A stretch of DNA of 64,000 nt from Phascolarctos cinereus (Eukaryota > Chordata > Mammalia > Diprotodontia > Phascolarctidae), in the NCBI RefSeq assembly GCF_002099425.1, contig NW_018344105.1:4962501-5026500 (forward strand), written 5' to 3'. The notes beneath the pieces are model-generated. The model was not told the DNA's origin. It was given only the letters and a program-made list of their open reading frames with translations, and made no database searches. The translations under genes were made by a program, and so were the position numbers. Below are positions 21,202 through 31,329 of the stretch, in pieces (the stretch's first letter is position 1; each line of letters opens with the position of its first letter).

Positions 21202-21425
21202 GTAAACAGACCTGTGTGTAGTTTAATCTGAGTCCACAGATGTGCTGTATGTGAGAATTGTAGTTTAACTTGAGTAAACACGTACCTGTATGTATGAACT
21301 CTCATTTGACCTGAGAAAATAAGTTTCTGTGTTTGACCTGGTGAGTAGGCCTGTGGGTGAGTAAACCATTGTGACCTAACATGTACATTTGTGTGAACTT
21401 TAGTTCAAACTTTAACTTGACCTCA
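21202..21425 (+). repeat. Degenerate ~40-bp tandem array with TGACCT motifs
   Basis: Diverged units of the form 'gtaaacaNacctgtNtgtN..tttgacctga' recur roughly every 28-42 bp. TGACCT occurs at 21307, 21334, 21372 and 21418. The units are too diverged for a recent satellite. Confidence 0.45.
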
Positions 21426-22092
21426 CCTCTAGCTTGGACCTTATTTTGATCTGGTGTGGGTCCCTGCCACACCTCTTTACCTCTCATCTCAGTCTGCCTT
21501 GGCTCTGGGTAAGCAAACTTCCAGCATCTCCCATTGGATCATGGCTGATTGGCTTAGACTCCTTTCAGGCAAAGAGGGGCTTCCTCCCCTCCCAGGGACG
21601 GGGTATGTCGAGGGAGCTTTCAGGCCCAATTCGAACATGTGTTCCAGGTATTGTCTATACCTGAGGTGCCGTCACCAGCAACCAGAATAGATTTGACAGG
21701 TGCTATGAATGGATCCTAGCTTTGGAGCTGGAAGGGACCATAAAGGCTTCCTAACTTCCCCATCTCCCTGCCAGGGGGTGTTGAAAGACCCTATAAACCC
21801 AAGTGTGCCCTGCATGTTGGTTTGGCTGCTGCTTATGGTGGTCTATGAAACAACCACTAACTCTCGTGCCAAGAGGTCCTGGGAATCTAAACTTGATGGG
21901 GTCTGCTGGGCTATTCTAAGAAAATCATCTGCCCGCCATTGCAGGTCATTGAACAGCAGGCCAGAGGCCAGATCAAAGGAATGCCTCCATACACCCGTGT
22001 CCTTGACACTACATTCTCTGGGCCTGAGGTGGGTTGGGATTGTGAACATAAGAGGCTCTGCTCTCAAAGCAAAGTGGGGCCTGGGTGACCAA

Positions 22093-23140
22093 CCAATCAA
22101 TTCAGAAATGTTTATTAAGTGCTTACTGTGTGCCAGTCATTATATGCCAGCCACTTGGGAATATGAGCTCGTTTGGAAAAGGAAGGGTACTAGCAGCTGG
22201 GGCAGGGGAGGGTCAGGAAAGGTTTCCTGTAGAAGGCAACTGATTCTTGAACTGATCCTTGAAGGGGGGGATGGGCATTTTAAGTTTATGGTAGTAGAAA
22301 GAGAGTCAGAGGACCTGTATTCAAATCTCATATCTGATACTTCCTTTGGCAAATCATCTCATCTTCTTGGGATGTAAAATGAGGTGGCTGGACAAGATGG
22401 CCTCCAACGTCCTTCAAGTTCTCGAGTTCTCACCCTAGGAGGAGGTAAGGAGGAGAGCATTCCAAGCAAAGAGCACAGCTAGTGCAAAGGGACAGAGATG
22501 AGAGATGGAACATTCTGTAAGTAATACCAAGTAGTCTGGGATGGTCAGCCCATTGAGGAGAATAACATACAATAAAGCTGGAAAGGGAGGAAGGGGCCAT
22601 GTTTTTGAAAAGCCTTAAGCCAAACAGAGGAGTTGATAGTTGATAGTAAAGGCAATAAGAAGCAACAGCATTTTTGATGCGGTAATGACATGGTCAGATC
22701 TGTGATTTAGGGAAATCACTTTGGAGGCAGGGAGACCAATTGGGAGTCTATTACAATAGTCTAATTTCAAGATGATAAGGGCCTGAACTGGGACAATCTG
22801 TTTGTGAGTAGAGAAAGGGACAAGATGAAAGAAATCTCAGTGATTTATTAAAGTCATCAGCCATTTGTTAAATGCTTATCTTGGGCCAGGCGACACGGTA
22901 TAAACATGGCAAATACAACACCTGCCCTCATGGAACTGACCTTCTAATGCTGCTGAGATAGGAATGGCAAGATTGATCAGTAGATGGAATATTTGGGTGA
23001 GTGTGAGAGAGGAGTCAAGGGTGACACTGAGATTGCAAGTCTGAATGACTGGGAGGATGATGTTGCCTTCAACAGTAGAGGGAGCAAGGGCATTGAATGG
23101 AATGTTGGCAACCACTAGGAAGGTGAACTCCACAAAGGAT
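22093..23140 (-). mobile_element. L2 LINE, interrupted
   Basis: Plus-strand 'tgtttattaagtgcttactgtgtgcc' is the reverse L2 3' end. 'atgacatggtcagatctgtg', 'tattacaatagtcta' and the frame encoding QTCNLSVTLDSSL (minus strand) are its ORF2 end. A SINE (about 22284-22434) and a second L2 3'-end-like piece (about 22855-22965) interrupt it. Confidence 0.8.
22284..22434 (+). mobile_element. MIR-type SINE inserted in L2
   Basis: It shows 'gtagtagaaagagagtcagagg', 'attcaaatctcatatct' and 'ggcctccaacgtccttca'. L2 sequence is continuous on either side. Confidence 0.6.
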
Positions 23141-23149
23141 CCCAAGTCA

Positions 23150-24040
23150 AGGCAGCAAGCATTTATTAAGTGCCTACTGTGTACCAGGCACTGTGCTAAG
23201 CACTGTGGATACAAAGAAAGGCAAAATCAGTCCCTGCTCTCAAGGAGCTCACAGTCTAAAGGGGAGACGAGCACACAATCTTGTGTAAATAAAATATATA
23301 CAGGGTAAATTGGAGATAATCAACAGAAGGGGATTGGATCAGGAAAAGCTACTTGTAGAAGGTAAGACTTTTGCTGGGACTTGAAGGAAGCCAAGAGGCA
23401 GGGATGAGGAGGCAGAGAATTCCAGGCGGGGAGAGAGCCAGTGAAAATGCTCAAGAGATGGAGTTATCTTGGAAGGTGAAGGAAAACTGGAAAGGTAGGA
23501 GGGGGGCTGCGTTATGATAGGCTTTAAAAGCCAAAGAGAAGATTTTATATTTGATCTTGGAGGGAATTTGGAGTCATTGAATGGGGAAAAGGGGGTGGAG
23601 AGTAACATGGTCAGACCTGGGCTTTAGGAAGATCAGTTTGATAGCTGAGTGGAAGAATTGCAATAGGGAGAGGGAAATCAGCCAGTAGGCTGTTGCTCTA
23701 GTCTAGGCATGAGACCAATGGAGCCAGCAGCAGGGTAGTGGCAGTGTCAGAGAAGGTAGAATCAACAGGATTTGCAACCGATTGGCTATGGGGGTGGTGG
23801 TGAGAATGAGTGAGGAGTAAAGGATGACACTTAGATTGTGAGCTGGGGTGACAGGGGATGGTGGTGCCCTCGACAGTAACAGGGAAGTTAGGAAGTGGGG
23901 TTTCAGTGGACTGCTGATCACTACAGGTGATGTGGCAGTCCCCAAAAGCCAGTATGGTCTTGAGCTGCATTAAGAGGGCCATAGCTTCCAAGAATGGGGA
24001 GGAGGTGGTGAGCTCCACGATGTTCTGCCCTGTTAGATCT
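23150..24040 (-). mobile_element. L2 LINE, long 3' portion
   Basis: It starts with the reverse 3' end 'agcatttattaagtgcctact' and passes through 'aaggagctcacagtctaa' and 'acatggtcagacctgggc'. It reaches the RT-proximal frame encoding VTPAHNLSVILYSSL on the minus strand. Confidence 0.85.
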
Positions 24041-24231
24041 CATCCAGAGTACTGTGGTCAGTTCTGACAGGCCACACAAGGTGTTTCCTATTAGTTCTTT
24101 AAAGTTTACAGCTACACAAAGACTTTTAGGACACCCTATATTTCTGTGCAGTCACTGAATCTGCCTCTGCTTAAGGCTCCATAGAAACTTGCTGCTTGTA
24201 ACTCTATTCATTTGTATATAGAGCTCCTATT

Positions 24232-24720
24232 TCTTTTTTTTTAAGCAAGAATTTTATTTATTTTTAAAAATAATTTATTTTTAGTTTTCAACATTCATTT
24301 CCATAAATAAGATTTTGAATTTTAAAATTTCTCCCCTCCCTCTCCCCCCCCACCCAAGATGGCATGCAGTCTGATATAGGCTCTACTTATACATTCATAT
24401 TAAGCATGTTTTCCCATTAATCATGATGTAAAGAACAATGAGAGCTGATGGGAGGAACCAGGAGAATGAAGCAATAAAACAAAACAACAAAGGAAAAGGA
24501 GAGCAAATAGTATGCTCCCATCTACATTCATGCTACATAGTTCTTTCTGTGGATGTGGATAGCAATTTCCATTAGGAGACTTTTGGAGTTGTCTTAGATT
24601 CTTGCATTGCTGTGAAGGGCCAAGTCTATCAAAGTCACTCATCCCATAATGTGGGATCATGACCAATAAGTGACTGAGCTGGAACCAGAAGCCAGCTATG
24701 TGATTCAGTGGGATGAACAC
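24232..24720 (-). mobile_element. L1 3' portion, diverged
   Basis: It has an A-rich tail in reverse, the C-rich 'ctcccctccctct' 3' UTR block, 'agtctgatataggct', 'catagttctttctgtggatg' and 'gttgtcttagattcttgcattgct', as in other L1 copies of this window. Confidence 0.75.
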
Positions 24721-25139
24721 CTCAAGTTACCTTTTCTAAAAGCAATAGATCCTGACCTGATCAACATTCAGAAAGCTTCCTTGGAGAAGGGACCAGTTGT
24801 TATTCACTAATGTGGGGGCAAGTGAACACAGGGAGATGGAGAAATGACGTCCTCAAACAAGGGACAACTACTGATTGAGGAAAACAAAGACAAGCACAAA
24901 GGAGGAGGTGGGAACAATGGAGCTGTTAAAGGAACAGAGCCTAGAAATCCCTCAGTTCCTGAATGATTAACACAAAATGCTCAAATTCATTATATATGAA
25001 TTCCTAGGATTGGAAGGAGGTGGGGAAAGGAAGATAGGAGCAAATGGCTAGCAGATATTAAAGACATGAATAGGTGACCCAAACTGTAAAGTGGGGTCTA
25101 GTGAAATTCCTCAAAACTGCTTCATGCTCAGAAAACAGG
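24721..25139 (+). other. No gene or clear repeat recognised
   Basis: The sequence is AT-balanced. No frame resembles a known protein and I cannot assign it to a repeat family. Confidence 0.4.
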
Positions 25140-25335
25140 ATCCTAGAAGGGCCCTTAGACCATCCACTATAACTTCCCTTGGTTTTTTTTTTTTTTGGTG
25201 AAGGAAATTGAGGCTCAGAGAGAAGAGACTTGCCCAAGGTCATAATTAGTATATGGCACAGTCAGGATTTGATCACAGGTCCTATGACACCAGGATCAGT
25301 GCTTTTCTCCTAACTACTGCTACTCCAACCTTAGG
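25140..25335 (-). mobile_element. MIR SINE
   Basis: In reverse orientation it shows 'gaaattgaggctcagag', 'agacttgcccaaggtcata', 'gtcaggatttgatcacaggtc' and a poly-T stretch. Confidence 0.65.
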
Positions 25336-25605
25336 TTTTCCACCCAGGGATCAGCATTTAGGTTGGAAGCCCAGAGCCATTACTATGAAATAGACCTCTG
25401 ACTGTTTCTCTAGATAACTGATTCTTGAACTTAAAAGACAGTTACTGTCGTTCTGGTGACATGTCTGGAGTTGCTTCTCCTCTTTGGGATGCACTTTTCT
25501 CACCAGTGAATAATGGGGGTTAGGTTAGATGATGTTCAAGGTCCCTTCCAGCTCTAACTCTGTGAGTCTCTGCATATATAGGGAGGGATGAGTTACTATG
25601 TCTCT

Positions 25606-25839
25606 GTTGTTCAGTCATGTCCGATTCTCTGTGACCCCATTTGGGGTTTTCTTGGCAAAGAACTCTAGTGGTTTGCCATTTCCTTCTGCAGTTCATTTTA
25701 CAGATGAGGAAACTGAGGCAAACAGGGTGAAATGACTTGCCCAGGGTCACACAGCTAGTGTCTGAGGCTGGATTTGAACTCAGGTCTTCCTGACTCTAGA
25801 CAGGGCACTCCATCCACTGCAGTTCCACCTACCTGCCCC
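25606..25839 (-). mobile_element. MAR1 SINE, full length
   Basis: It holds 'ttcagtcatgtccgattctc', 'gaccccatttggggttttct', 'gatgaggaaactgaggcaaa', 'tcacacagctagtgtctgag' and 'gatttgaactcaggtcttcc'. Flanking 13-bp 'ttactatgtctct' and 'ttactgtgtctct' are the target duplication, with one difference. Confidence 0.9.
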
Positions 25840-25979
25840 TTACTGTGTCTCTAGAAACTTTTAATAAGCCTCTCCTGCCCAAAAGAAATTTGAAAGCTAC
25901 CATTTCATTTCTGTGTATGTGGATAGTGGGAAGATGGAATGGGGGAGGGAAGAGGGAGGTCAGTCCATCTTCTATAACA

Positions 25980-26165
25980 GTTTAAGGATTGAAGACAAGG
26001 GAAATCATAGAAACTGATACAATGAAGCAAGCAGGACTGGGAGAACAATGATTAGTGTTCACGAAAAAAATCACTCAAAGGAATCCAACTTCTGACTAAT
26101 TATAATTGCCCATCAGTCCTAGAGAAGAGGACTGCCATCCATCGTCTTTAGAGATTGCAGACGGC
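25980..26165 (+). mobile_element. Old L1 3'-end fragment
   Basis: It shows 'aaactgatacaatgaagc', 'gactgggagaacaatga', 'cactcaaaggaatccaa' and 'gactaattataat', resembling the end of marsupial L1 ORF2 and its 3' UTR. Confidence 0.5.
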
Positions 26166-26239
26166 ATTGGGCCTGGGGCCACACAGTCAAATACATGGCA
26201 GAAAATTTGAAGCCAGGCTTTGAGGCCAGCCTCACTGCC

Positions 26240-27440
26240 TCTGTATTTTGACAAATATTATTATTCCAAACCTCTCTCATTTATGTAGTGCTTGCCAGTT
26301 TCCAAAGAGCTTTCCTCACAACTCCCAGGAACTAGAGTCATGTTAGGAAAGGTCCTTCTCTGGAGGCACATGCTTTCCATAAGCATGCCCACAGCATGGT
26401 CTGGTCAGTGTGTGAAGGGTAGATGAACTAAGTGAAGCCCTCCTGCCACCAAGATTACAAGGATTCTGGCCACCAGAGACCCATGTGTGACTGTGGGCAG
26501 ATGGCCTCCCCTCTCTGAGCCTCAGATGCCACCCAGGGCTCTTGCACCACCCAGCTCATGAGGCTGTTTGTGAGAAAAGTACCTCTGTCAGCTCTGATGG
26601 GCTAGGGCAGGGGTGGAAAAGCTGTGGGGAAGGAAATGGGAGCAATTATTAGCATCATCACTTCTTGGGTTTGGTAGGAAATGAAAGCCCAGCATTCTAG
26701 TTTTGTCCTCAATGAGGTCTCAGACTTTCTAGCCATCCTCTCTACCCCACCATGCCACCAACCCCCCTTCCCGGCCTGGCCTCTGCCTGACTTGTAGAAT
26801 TGGCCAAGCCCCAGGCTTGTTCTGGGGGACTTGATGTACTTCAGCTGCAGGTCAGCGGCCCCCTTTCCCGTAGTGGCCCAAGGGCACAGGCTAAGCAGAC
26901 TATGGGTCAAAGACTGGCCTCAGCTTCTGTGCAGGTGGCAGGAGGCAGGAGGCAGGAGGCAGGAGGCAGGAGGCAGGCAGTCTTTCCAGACTCTTTCCCA
27001 GCGCTTTCAAACTTCCCTCTTTTGCCCCGGCCCAACCACAACTTCGGGAAAGAATTGCCTTGGAGCCGATGCTGAATTCACTTTAAAAGGTGAGTCTAAT
27101 ACTGCCCTTAGAGCCCCGCTTGCCCCCCACCTTCTCTCTCCTCTCCCCTCGCCACTATCCACTAGCACTTTTTCTGGGGGGAGGGGAAGGGACTTGTGTC
27201 TAACCTCCTCGCTCAGGTCCTGAGTGCCGCCCTCCAGGAACTGCCGGCCCCAGCAGTGGTCCCCCGTTGCTCTCTGGCCAGCCGAAGACAGTGGCTCCCC
27301 TCCACCCAAAATGAATCAGGAAAGGAGCCCTGGATCCTCAAATAGTAGCAGTGACCTTGCACAACAAACTTTCCTCCCGCCAAGTGGAGGATCTAATAAT
27401 TAATTTCCCGAGGAATTCTGGCAGCGTGGGACAATTTAGA
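26240..27440 (+). other. No gene seen; unique, moderately GC-rich
   Basis: Apart from a 7-bp minisatellite at 26938-26979, the block has no clear repeat. Open frames on both strands overlap one another and match no family. Confidence 0.5.
26938..26979 (+). repeat. 7-bp minisatellite (GGCAGGA, about six copies)
   Basis: Perfect tandem units of ggcagga run across about 42 bp. Confidence 0.9.
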
Positions 27441-27449
27441 TAGCTGTCA

Positions 27450-27585
27450 ACCCTAAGAGGATTCGGAGCTGGAAAGGGCCCTGCGAGGTCAGCTAAGTCC
27501 AACTCCCTCATTTTAAAGTCGAGGAAACTTAGCCTAGAGACTAACCCTCAAAGCACTCTATAAGTGCTAGCTATTATTATTAGTG
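27450..27585 (-). mobile_element. MIR fragment
   Basis: It shows 'attcggagctggaaagggccc', 'aagtccaactccctcatttta' and 'gaggaaactta' in reverse orientation. Confidence 0.6.
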
Positions 27586-27589
27586 AATG

Positions 27590-28380
27590 TGCAGGGACTG
27601 CATCCAGGTCAGCGCAGCTATAGAGCGCCTCAGAGGCCAAGCCAAAATGGGAAGCCAGGTCCCATCTCCAGCCCACAGGACTCTTGCCACCGCAACCGCA
27701 ATCTCTCGCTCTTCTTTTCCAGTGGGGTCACAGCTGGAGTCGCAATGACTTCCAAGCTGGTTTCCAAGGATTCCCATTTCTCCGGGGGAAACTTGTGGTA
27801 TTTGTATTTTCCAGGAAAACAAAAAACCAGCAACAAGATGCCGTGACCCGGAGGCAGAAAGCCAGGGTGGGCTTTTTTTGTTTTGTTTTCCCCTCTAGAA
27901 GAGAACAACTCAGGAGCGCCTGGAGGCTCTGCAGTTTTTGGACCCCGGGCTGCGGAATGTGGACAACTGTGTTGTCCTCTCGGGAGCTGCTTGGGGCCAG
28001 CGCTCAAATGCCTTTCCTCCATGCCCTTGGACGGGAGGGACTTGAAAAGCCAGAGAGGGCTGCGGAAGAAAGACCTTGGATTAGTGCGGCGTAATTGGAA
28101 GAAATCGTCAGCAATTTGTGCTGCGGCCTAACTAGATACCCTGTAAGAGATACAGGATCTGCCTTGCGGCTTAACTCAAGCCATCTGGCCGTGGGCCGAC
28201 GTGAGCACTCCTCCCTTCCAGAACCGGCTGGGGACATTCCACGGAAGGGCTGAATACCGCGTCTGCTTTCCGGAGAGGGGGCGTCCCAGCACTCCCCCAG
28301 CCTCCATTGAGGCGCCCTAACAGTCAATCCCGGGACCCGGGGCCCTATGGGCCCAGCTATTTTTTGATGAGATAGTTAAA
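27590..28380. promoter_or_regulatory. Repeat-free, CpG-containing block; possible conserved non-coding element
   Basis: No repeat is recognised and CpG is frequent from about 28085 to 28340. A compact AT/GC-mixed stretch at 28088-28170 contains a small inverted repeat (CCTGTA ... TACAGG). No frame resembles a known protein, so regulatory function is only a guess. Confidence 0.3.
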
Positions 28381-28609
28381 GTGTCTTTCCAAAAATCAAG
28401 AAGCTACACTGGGAAAATTTAACGTTGGCCACAAAACTTGAGTTGATTCTGGACAAGCCAGTCCCTCTCTATGGGCCTAAGTTTTCCTCCTCTGTAAAAT
28501 AGGGAGAGAAATACTGGCACAGCATCATTGTGGGGGAAGCACTTTGTAAACCTTAAAGCTCGAGGAAGATGTGAGCTATTATCAATTAACATAGTAATAT
28601 TATTGGGTG

Positions 28610-28775
28610 GAAGGAAGTGGATAGAAAGCAAATCTCGAAGTCAGGAACACCTGGCCTAACCATACCAGCCAACTCGCAAACCTATCAGTGCCTCCAGGCA
28701 TTCTCTAAAATGAAAAGTTAAGGACCAGTTGCTGATCTGCCTGTAGTTAGAGTCTTCACTAGAGTTCCTTACACC
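28610..28775 (+). mobile_element. Diverged CORE-SINE (MON type)
   Basis: It shows 'gtggatagaaagcaaat', 'gaagtcaggaacacctgg', 'ggcattctctaaaatga' and 'ggaccagttgctgatctgcc'. Confidence 0.55.
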
Positions 28776-28779
28776 AGCC

Positions 28780-29760
28780 AAATCCTAAATCTGAACGAAA
28801 AGAAAAAAAAATCACCATCTTAATAAGTGTTATTTATGGTAATCTCTTAAGGTTGCTTTTAAATAGGGCATAATTCCTGGAGTTCAAAATCCACAGCCTA
28901 CAAAATATGAACTCAACACTTATCTGTTGTCCACAGGGGCTCATGGTCCCCTTTTCTAGAGGGGGAAAAGGAAAGCCCTCTCCCTCTTCAAATCTTAACT
29001 TTCCTTTTCATTGTATTTCCATCTCAAGTGTACAGCCGCTTGGAAGGGAATGCATAAAAGTATCTTTCAGCAAGGAGGAGAGGAACAGAAGAGAGAAGGA
29101 AAAAGATAGAAAAGAAGACGCAGGGAAGAGTGAGGAGGATAGACGAAACAAAAAGAGAGGGTGACAGAGAAAACAAAAGCTGGAGAAAGAGTAATAGTTT
29201 TCCTTTAAGAAAGGAGAAAAGACAGAAGATGGAAACAGACAGGACGCTGAAGACTGTGGAGCTCCTTGTAGGACCCGAGTACTGAGCCACGAAGACACAA
29301 ATCTGTTTCTGTTCCTCGTTTCATGTTGGGAAATGTGTTTCCTGTTGTAATTGGGGCTGTTCACTTTTGGTGATATTTAAGACTTCGCAGAAGAAGCAGG
29401 CTGGATGTTTGGTTAACCGTGAAGGAAATGGTTCTTGATCAGACAGGCAATTACCGCCCTCCACCCCAAATCTGATCACTTCCCAAGGAAAACAAAGGCA
29501 TTTGTAACTATTTTTCTACTTCAGTAATGTGCGGGGCAATTATTTATGAATGAATGGGGGTTTCTGTGCCCTGGAGAGGAGGGAGACAGATCCACAGCTG
29601 GGTGGGGACGGGTGAGCGAGCTTGTAGAAGCAGTGTAGAGAAAGTGTGTGTCTATGAGTGCCTTACATGTTGTGACCCAATGTTTTCTCGGGGATGGCCT
29701 TAGGAATGATTTCCCTCTTGGAAGGTGGAACTTTATGTGTGAGGAAGGGATGAGAATCCA
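28780..29760 (+). other. No gene seen; unique with a purine-rich stretch
   Basis: Positions about 29065-29235 are rich in A and G (gaggagaggaacag..., aaagagaggg) and produce spurious frames. No repeat family is recognised. Confidence 0.5.
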
Positions 29761-29762
29761 CA

Positions 29763-29873
29763 GGAAGTCAGAGCCGGAAGGAGCTTTGGTGATCATAAAG
29801 GCCAAACCCCTACAGAGGGGGAAACTGAGGCTAGGAGCGGGAAGGAATTTTCCCAAGATCACAAGAGGCAGTA
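29763..29873 (-). mobile_element. MIR fragment
   Basis: It has 'agtcagagccggaaggagc', 'gggggaaactgaggctagga' and 'cccaagatcacaag' in reverse orientation. Confidence 0.65.
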
Positions 29874-30004
29874 AGTGATGTGTGTGTGTATAAAATCATA
29901 TATATAAATCATATACATACATATATGTAGTTAGAACCCAGGGCCTATGACTCCAAATCCATCTCCTTTTCTCCTACTCCAGTTTTTCCCCTCCTCCCCC
30001 TTTC

Positions 30005-31290
30005 TCATTCGGGCGGGGTGGGGGGGGTTTCAAAGACTAGACAGAGAGCCTGGTGGGGCCGGCTAGACTCCGCCCTAGTCCCGAGTCAGTTCAACAGAAG
30101 AGTAGAACTAGGCCGGGGGTGAACGGGACTTTGTATCAGGCGCCTACGGAGCGCGGGTAGGGCACGCATCCTGGAGTCCTCCCCAAGGCCACTGCAGTCC
30201 CCCACCGGCTCTCCATGTGCTCCCGGGGCCGCGGAGAGCATCTGCCCCGTGGGCCCCTATGGGAGACAGACAGGCCGCCCCCTCCAGGGGGTGGGACTGC
30301 CCTGTGCGCAGCTGCAGCCAGCTCCTGTCCGGCCGGAGGGTTTCTGGCCACCTCCGCCTTCTCCTCCTCCCCAGCATCCGCCGCCGCAGCTGCGGCTTTC
30401 TCCCCCCCCCCCCGAAGTTGTCCCAGGCTCGGGCTCAGGGCGCCGCTTTTCTGGGTTCTGGTTCGACCCGTCCGAGGCCTTCCCCGCGCACGCGTGTCCG
30501 TGTCCCCCGTGGCGGGCTTGGCTGCCCCGAGCACGCCGCTGCAGGCCTCCGGGGCTTGACCATTTCCCTTCAGGTGCTGAGGCCTACCACCTCCCGGGCT
30601 CTAGAGCCTGGGGAGGGCGTTCTCGGGCCCCACGTACCTCCCCCGCTGAGCCCCTCTGCTCTGCCCGCAGGCCTGGGCCTTGGGTGGCCGACCTTTGGAG
30701 CTGGGAGGGGCCCGGGGCCTTTAGGGGCAAGCTGAGGCGCCGAGAGGAGCCCCAGGTCACTCAGCTAAGCTAGTAAGTCGTAGAGTCGGGGTTTTAGCTC
30801 AGGCAGGGCCTCGGGAGCCAGGAGCAGGTGGAGCAGATGCTCGAGGGCCGAGCTCCTCGTGCCTAGGCCGGGGTGGGGGAGGGGATGCAGAGCGCCCTCA
30901 ACCTCCCTAGCCGCTGGGCCCGGGGCAGGATGGGAGGGGGCCCAACCGAAGCGGATCGTCGAACCTCCCCCCCCCCCCGCCCCGGGTCTCCTCGTGGCTG
31001 GGGGAGTGGGGAGTGGTGGTGCTGGAATGGCGGGGTTCACAGCGCTGAGCTCTGGCCCACTGCAGCCCCTACCCCAACCCGGGCCCCCACTCTAGACCAA
31101 GCATCAGAAGAATACAAATCCCCCGCCCTCTGGAGCCTTGGGGCTAAGACCCGCCCCCCCCCCCACGAGCGCCCAGTACTCTGGGCTTTTTCCTTGTCCC
31201 ATTGGTCATCCCTGTTTCCTTCCCCAGGCCCCCCAGCTCTCAGCGAGGCTCAGTCTCTTGCACACCCACTGCTCACCTCGTCGCGTCCCA
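30005..31290. promoter_or_regulatory. CpG island, candidate distal promoter
   Basis: About 1.2 kb is strongly GC-rich with dense CpG (for example 'ccgcgcacgcgtgtccg' and 'gccgccgcagctgcgg') in an otherwise AT-rich, repeat-filled region. On the minus strand two good donors occur: GGGGGAG|GTACGTG (exon end 30638) and ACGAG|GTGAGC (exon end 31277). Open frames on both strands are long only because of base composition, and none resembles a known protein. It may start the upstream non-coding exon of TBX22 or a separate non-coding RNA. Confidence 0.65.
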
Positions 31291-31329
31291 ACACGGAAGA
31301 CTCAGTTGCTTTGTGAGTATTTTAGGTCG

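Noticed and set aside
21709-22377. 222-codon open frame
   Set aside because: Its second half runs through L2 and SINE sequence (the 'ttattaagtgcttactgtg' block), and the first half matches no protein. There is no splice or promoter support.
29008-29364. Phe/Leu/Ser-rich frame that could look like a membrane protein
   Set aside because: It is the complement of a purine-rich tract, with no start context, homology or splice signals.
30136-30773. Overlapping long frames on both strands of the CpG island
   Set aside because: High GC content removes stop codons; the Pro/Arg/Ala-rich translations match no family.
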